From a bacterium (lineage in GTDB: Bacteria; Actinomycetota; Acidimicrobiia; Spongiisociales; UBA5794): a stretch of DNA of 33,354 bases. Of this stretch, positions 30,694 through 33,354 are shown piece after piece. Below the pieces are notes generated by a model. It did not search any database, was not told where the DNA came from, and worked only from the letters and a program-made list of their open reading frames with translations. How positions within the stretch are numbered: the stretch's first letter is position 1; every line of letters begins with the position of its first letter. Location: positions 1-33,354 of the forward strand of contig JAAELU010000613.1 of assembly GCA_024226255.1 (NCBI GenBank). The letters are read 5' to 3'. The translations under genes and the position numbers were made by a program.

Positions 30694-32303
30694 CAGACAG
30701 CCCTCCTCCAACGCGCTCGCCGGAGGCCACGCTCATCGTGTCAGATGAGCACGATGCGGGTTATGCGGCAACGCCACATGTTCTGGCAAGCCAAGCAGCT
30801 CTCGACATCATGGCTCGCGGCGGCAATGCCATTGACGGAGCGATCGCGGCCAATGCCGTGCAGGGCGTGGTTGCCCCGGACACCTGCGGAATCGGCGGGG
30901 ATTTGTTCGCTCTGATTCACAAACCGGGCGAAGAAGCGCCCGCCGTCCTCAACGCATCCGGCACGGCAGGCTCTGGAACCTCAGCCGAACAGATGCGCCT
31001 CTCCCATGATGAGATGCCGTACCGGCACCCGTGGACCGTCACAGTGCCCGGGTGCGTCGCCGGCTGGGTCGAGCTAGCCAAAGAGCACGGGGTCCTGCCG
31101 CTGGAGCAGACACTCGAATCGGCCATTGACCTGGCGAGGAACGGGTTTCCTGTCTCGCCCGAGCTCTCCGATTCGCTTGCCCGGATTCAGGGAATGATTC
31201 GATTCCAGCCATCGTCGGCACCGCTCTACGTCAAAGGCACGGTTCCCGAGCCGGGCGCAACGGTACGCAGACCCGGCCTGGCGCAGACACTGGAGGCGAT
31301 TGCACAAGCCGGCCCCGACGCCTTCTACAAGGGTCCGGTCGCCGATGCCATCGTCAACGCCACCGCTGGTGGCCTGACCCGGGCCGATCTCGCTGGATAC
31401 GCCGTCGATTGGGTGGATCCGATCGGCATCGACGTGTTCGGACTTACCGCTTGGACCGTGCCGCCCAACACTCAGGGATACATCACACTGGCGGCGCTCT
31501 GGCTCTTTGAGCAGCTCGAGCCACCGCGGGACCCGTCGGACCCGGCCTTCGTGCACGCCGCCATCGAGGCCTACCGCGCCATGGCCTGGGAGCGCGACGA
31601 CCTCGTGTCGGATCCCGCCACGCTCCCCCTGGAGTTGAACGAGTACCTGTCGACTGATCGGCTCACCACGCGCCTCGAGTCCCTGAGCAAGGATTCGATC
31701 ACCGAGTGGCCTCAGTCGAACCCGGCCCCGGGCGGCACCGCGTATATGTGCGTGCGCGACCGTGATGGCGTGGGCATCTCCTTGATCCAGTCGAACTTCG
31801 CAGGCATCGGCTCTGGTCTATCGGCTGGTGACACAGGAGTGTTTCTCCACAATCGAGGCGCCGGATTCAATCTCATTCCCGGCCATCCCAACGAGTTGAC
31901 TCCGGGGCGGCGGCCACTGCACACACTGTCACCCACCTTGTGGACCGCCGACGGCGAGCTGCGGTTGATACTCGGCACCCGAGGCGGCGAGTACCAACCC
32001 CAGCTACTGGTGCAGGTGGCAGCACACCTTCTCTACGGCGATAGCCCCCGAGCAGCCAGTCAGCCGCACCCGCGATGGCAGGTCGACGGGTGGGGCCCCG
32101 GCGAGTCGTCCGCCGTCCACATTGAAGAACGGACGCCGGACGATGTAGCGACCGGCCTCGAGGCGCGGGGACACAATGTCGAACGGGTTCCCAACTGGAA
32201 CGCCGGGTGGGGCCCTGTTTCGCTAATCGGAGTCGAAGATGACGAAGTCTTCGCCGCGGTGGATCCGCGCGTGAGCACGTCTGCCGCCGCAACGCGGCCG
32301 TAG
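30690..32303 (+). CDS. Gamma-glutamyltransferase-family (Ntn) enzyme
   Basis: A 537-residue Ntn-hydrolase of the gamma-glutamyltranspeptidase family, which self-cleaves so that a new N-terminal threonine acts as nucleophile. Typical parts are ASQAALDIMARGGNAIDGAIAANAVQGVV, the CGIGGDLFALI segment, VTVPGCVAGWVELAKEHG, and the small-subunit region around Thr350 (GGTAYMCVRDRDG), SGLSAGDTGVFLHNRGAGFN and RRPLHTLSPT. In classic GGT the nucleophile lies in TTHxxxxD; here it is GGT-AY, an atypical neighbourhood that makes the substrate uncertain (other amide-type substrates are possible). No signal peptide is seen, unlike periplasmic GGT. The start is GTG 30690, overlapping the upstream stop. The stop lies in the loop of a GC-rich hairpin. 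Confidence 0.88.
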   Translation: MTDSPPPTRSPEATLIVSDEHDAGYAATPHVLASQAALDIMARGGNAIDGAIAANAVQGVVAPDTCGIGGDLFALIHKPGEEAPAVLNASGTAGSGTSAEQMRLSHDEMPYRHPWTVTVPGCVAGWVELAKEHGVLPLEQTLESAIDLARNGFPVSPELSDSLARIQGMIRFQPSSAPLYVKGTVPEPGATVRRPGLAQTLEAIAQAGPDAFYKGPVADAIVNATAGGLTRADLAGYAVDWVDPIGIDVFGLTAWTVPPNTQGYITLAALWLFEQLEPPRDPSDPAFVHAAIEAYRAMAWERDDLVSDPATLPLELNEYLSTDRLTTRLESLSKDSITEWPQSNPAPGGTAYMCVRDRDGVGISLIQSNFAGIGSGLSAGDTGVFLHNRGAGFNLIPGHPNELTPGRRPLHTLSPTLWTADGELRLILGTRGGEYQPQLLVQVAAHLLYGDSPRAASQPHPRWQVDGWGPGESSAVHIEERTPDDVATGLEARGHNVERVPNWNAGWGPVSLIGVEDDEVFAAVDPRVSTSAAATRP

Positions 32304-32310
32304 CGGCCGC
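32294..32310 (+). terminator. GC-rich hairpin enclosing the GGT-family stop codon
   Basis: GCGGCCG-TAG-CGGCCGC is a perfect 7-bp stem whose 3-nt loop is the TAG stop itself. No U tract follows (GCCGCAACAA), and the next gene starts 56 bp later on the same strand, so it may slow or partially terminate transcription rather than end it. Confidence 0.4.
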
Positions 32311-32359
32311 GCCGCAACAACTTCTCCAACTAGTGGCGCCCGTTCGGTACAGTCCGCGG

Positions 32360-33124
32360 ATGCGAGTGACTGTCACCCAGTTCTCAGACGGAACGCCGGA
32401 AGACGAATGGACGCGGCTCATCGAGCATGTCGCGGAGATCCGCCCAGACCTCGTCGTGCTGGGAGAGATGCCGTTTGATCGCTGGTTGGCTGCGTCTGAC
32501 GCTGTCGACGAGAACGACTGGGCAGCCGCCGTCGCCCGTCACGAGGAGTGGATGGCACGCCTAGGCGAACTTGGTGGCGCAGCCGTCGCCGCCAGCAGAC
32601 CTATCAGCCACGGTGGAACACCCCACAACGAAGGATTCACCTGGACGGCCCGAGGCGGACCTTCGGCGACCCACATCAAGTATTACTTGCCCGACGAGCC
32701 CGGGTTCTGGGAAGCGAGCTGGTATCGGCGTTCGCCCCAAAGGTCGTTCCATTCAGCCTCCATCGCCAGGGCAACCTGCGGTTTCATGCTTTGTACCGAC
32801 ATGTGGTTCACCGAGCATGCCCGCAGTTATGCAGCGCAGGGAGTCGAACTGTTGCTAGTCCCCCGAGCCACACCCGCAGCCACTGGCGCCAAGTGGCTGG
32901 CCGGCGGCCGCGCCGCCGCCGTGATGGCCGGAGCGTTCTGCCTCTCGTCGAATCGTCAGGGGTCGGCAGAGGGAGTGCTATTCGGTGGCTCCGGCTGGGT
33001 CATCGATCCGGAAGGCAACGTCTTGGCGGTCACAACCGCGGAGGATCCTCACGTAACGGTCGAAATCGACCTGGCGGAAGCCCGCGCCGCCAAAAAGACC
33101 TACCCCAGATACGTAGCGGAGTAG
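32360..33124 (+). CDS. Nitrilase-superfamily carbon-nitrogen hydrolase
   Basis: A 254-residue hydrolase with the Glu-Lys-Cys triad of the nitrilase superfamily: Glu36 in VVLGEMPFD, Lys107 in HIKYYLPDE and Cys145 in GFMLCTDMWF. Members hydrolyse amides or nitriles, or transfer acyl groups, via a thioester. The GEMPFD and LCTDMWF variants place it outside the best-known aliphatic amidase and beta-ureidopropionase groups, so the substrate is unknown. ATG 32360 starts at the first beta-strand (MRVTVTQFSDG); a GTG at 32333 would add nine residues. No strong ribosome-binding site is visible. It follows the GGT-family gene by 56 bp on the same strand, so a shared role in amide breakdown is possible. 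Confidence 0.9.
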   Translation: MRVTVTQFSDGTPEDEWTRLIEHVAEIRPDLVVLGEMPFDRWLAASDAVDENDWAAAVARHEEWMARLGELGGAAVAASRPISHGGTPHNEGFTWTARGGPSATHIKYYLPDEPGFWEASWYRRSPQRSFHSASIARATCGFMLCTDMWFTEHARSYAAQGVELLLVPRATPAATGAKWLAGGRAAAVMAGAFCLSSNRQGSAEGVLFGGSGWVIDPEGNVLAVTTAEDPHVTVEIDLAEARAAKKTYPRYVAE

Positions 33125-33134
33125 AGATAGCACC

Positions 33135-33158
33135 GCCGCGAGCACACAAGCTCGCGGC
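33135..33158 (+). terminator. Hairpin after the nitrilase-family gene
   Basis: GCCGCGAGC (33135-33143) and GCTCGCGGC (33150-33158) form a perfect 9-bp stem with a 6-nt loop, starting 10 bp after the stop codon. No U tract follows, so it is a structural rather than classical intrinsic terminator. Confidence 0.55.
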
Positions 33159-33194
33159 AGCAACTGTCCGCCGCACCGAGGCCGGGCGGTGACT

Positions 33195-33237
33195 GTGCGA
33201 TCGCACGGTGCGTCGCCGGGAACGCCTGCGGCGTTCC
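33195..33237. repeat. Palindrome and hairpin pair
   Basis: GTGCGATCGCAC (33195-33206) is a perfect 12-bp palindrome. GGAACGCC-TGC-GGCGTTCC (33219-33237) is a perfect 8-bp stem with a 3-nt loop. Neither is followed by a U tract. No gene is visible in the last 230 bp of the window. Confidence 0.6.
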
Positions 33238-33285
33238 TTGGTAGTTGCTGCGCAGCTCCAGCCCTCTGTGCGTTAGCTGTTGTCT

Positions 33286-33331
33286 CTCCCCCCGTCTGGC
33301 GCCGCTTTGGGCGACAGACACTTGGGGGGAG
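33286..33331. repeat. Long G/C-homopolymer-ended inverted repeat
   Basis: CTCCCCCC (33286-33293) pairs with GGGGGGAG (33324-33331). Inside, GTCTG pairs with CAGAC and CGCC with GGCG around a short loop, with an ACTT bulge on one side. It looks like a REP-type element or a transposon end. The window stops 23 bp later, so the full extent is unknown. Confidence 0.55.
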
Positions 33332-33354
33332 TGCCGAGCTTGCGAGGCGAGGGG

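Noticed and set aside
33195-33237. CRISPR-like repeats at the right edge
   Set aside because: The repeats are inverted hairpins of different sequence, not direct repeats with regular spacers.

Overview
The window is a GC-rich, gene-dense chromosomal segment that looks actinobacterial (Actinomycetota). The evidence is a WhiB-family iron-sulfur regulator, a DUF3107 protein, an Mrp ATPase without the usual CxxC pair, a DUF5317 membrane protein, a Ku/ligase end-joining pair, and frequent GTG/TTG starts. An Acidimicrobiia-like lineage is my guess, not a demonstrated placement. There are no phage genes and no complete insertion sequence; one short transposon-like inverted-repeat element is present.

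Layout. 112-6561 (minus): the argS-lysA pair, two secreted or anchored unknown proteins, a tRNA-Arg(CCG), and a tyrosine phenol-lyase. 6670-9578: a CPBP-type membrane protein divergent from ku, with a stand-alone ATP-dependent DNA ligase convergent to ku. 9608-10550: YqeY divergent from WhiB. 10648-13832 (minus): a three-gene cell-envelope-like unit, namely a tiny YLDPGTG membrane protein, a two-domain kinase-like/methyltransferase protein and a membrane sulfatase-fold protein. 14014-16183: DUF3107 and Mrp, divergent from a SufR-like regulator. 16250-17910 (plus): an AhpD-like protein read through an in-frame UGA, coupled to an M19 dipeptidase. 18047-22595: aconitase divergent from a metallo-beta-lactamase-fold hydrolase and a small P-loop kinase. 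22724-26783: a sulfite-oxidase-fold molybdoenzyme divergent from a TlpA-like thioredoxin, an OmpATb-like BON/OmpA protein with a coiled-coil partner, and DUF5317. 26823-29547: the inverted-repeat element and two HD-domain membrane proteins. 30067-33124 (plus): an unknown protein coupled to a gamma-glutamyltransferase-family enzyme, then a nitrilase-family hydrolase. 33135-33331 is dense in hairpins.

The strongest unusual signal is at 16250-16804. An AhpD/peroxidase-related protein has UGA exactly where the second cysteine of its CxxC motif belongs. The frame stays open for another 101 codons with full family character. The UGA is followed by a hairpin with apical GGUCU exactly 18 nt downstream, the same loop and spacing as I recall for the E. 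coli fdhF SECIS element. I read this as a selenoprotein (Cys80-His-Tyr-Sec83). A conventional gene caller would split it into two broken pieces.

Other signals worth attention are a symmetrical -10-like palindrome between mrp and the SufR-like gene, the YLDPGTG/methyltransferase/sulfatase-fold unit, a 169-bp CTAG-flanked palindromic element that supplies the stop codon of an HD-domain gene, and a family of CAGAAGTCAG-type intergenic repeats.
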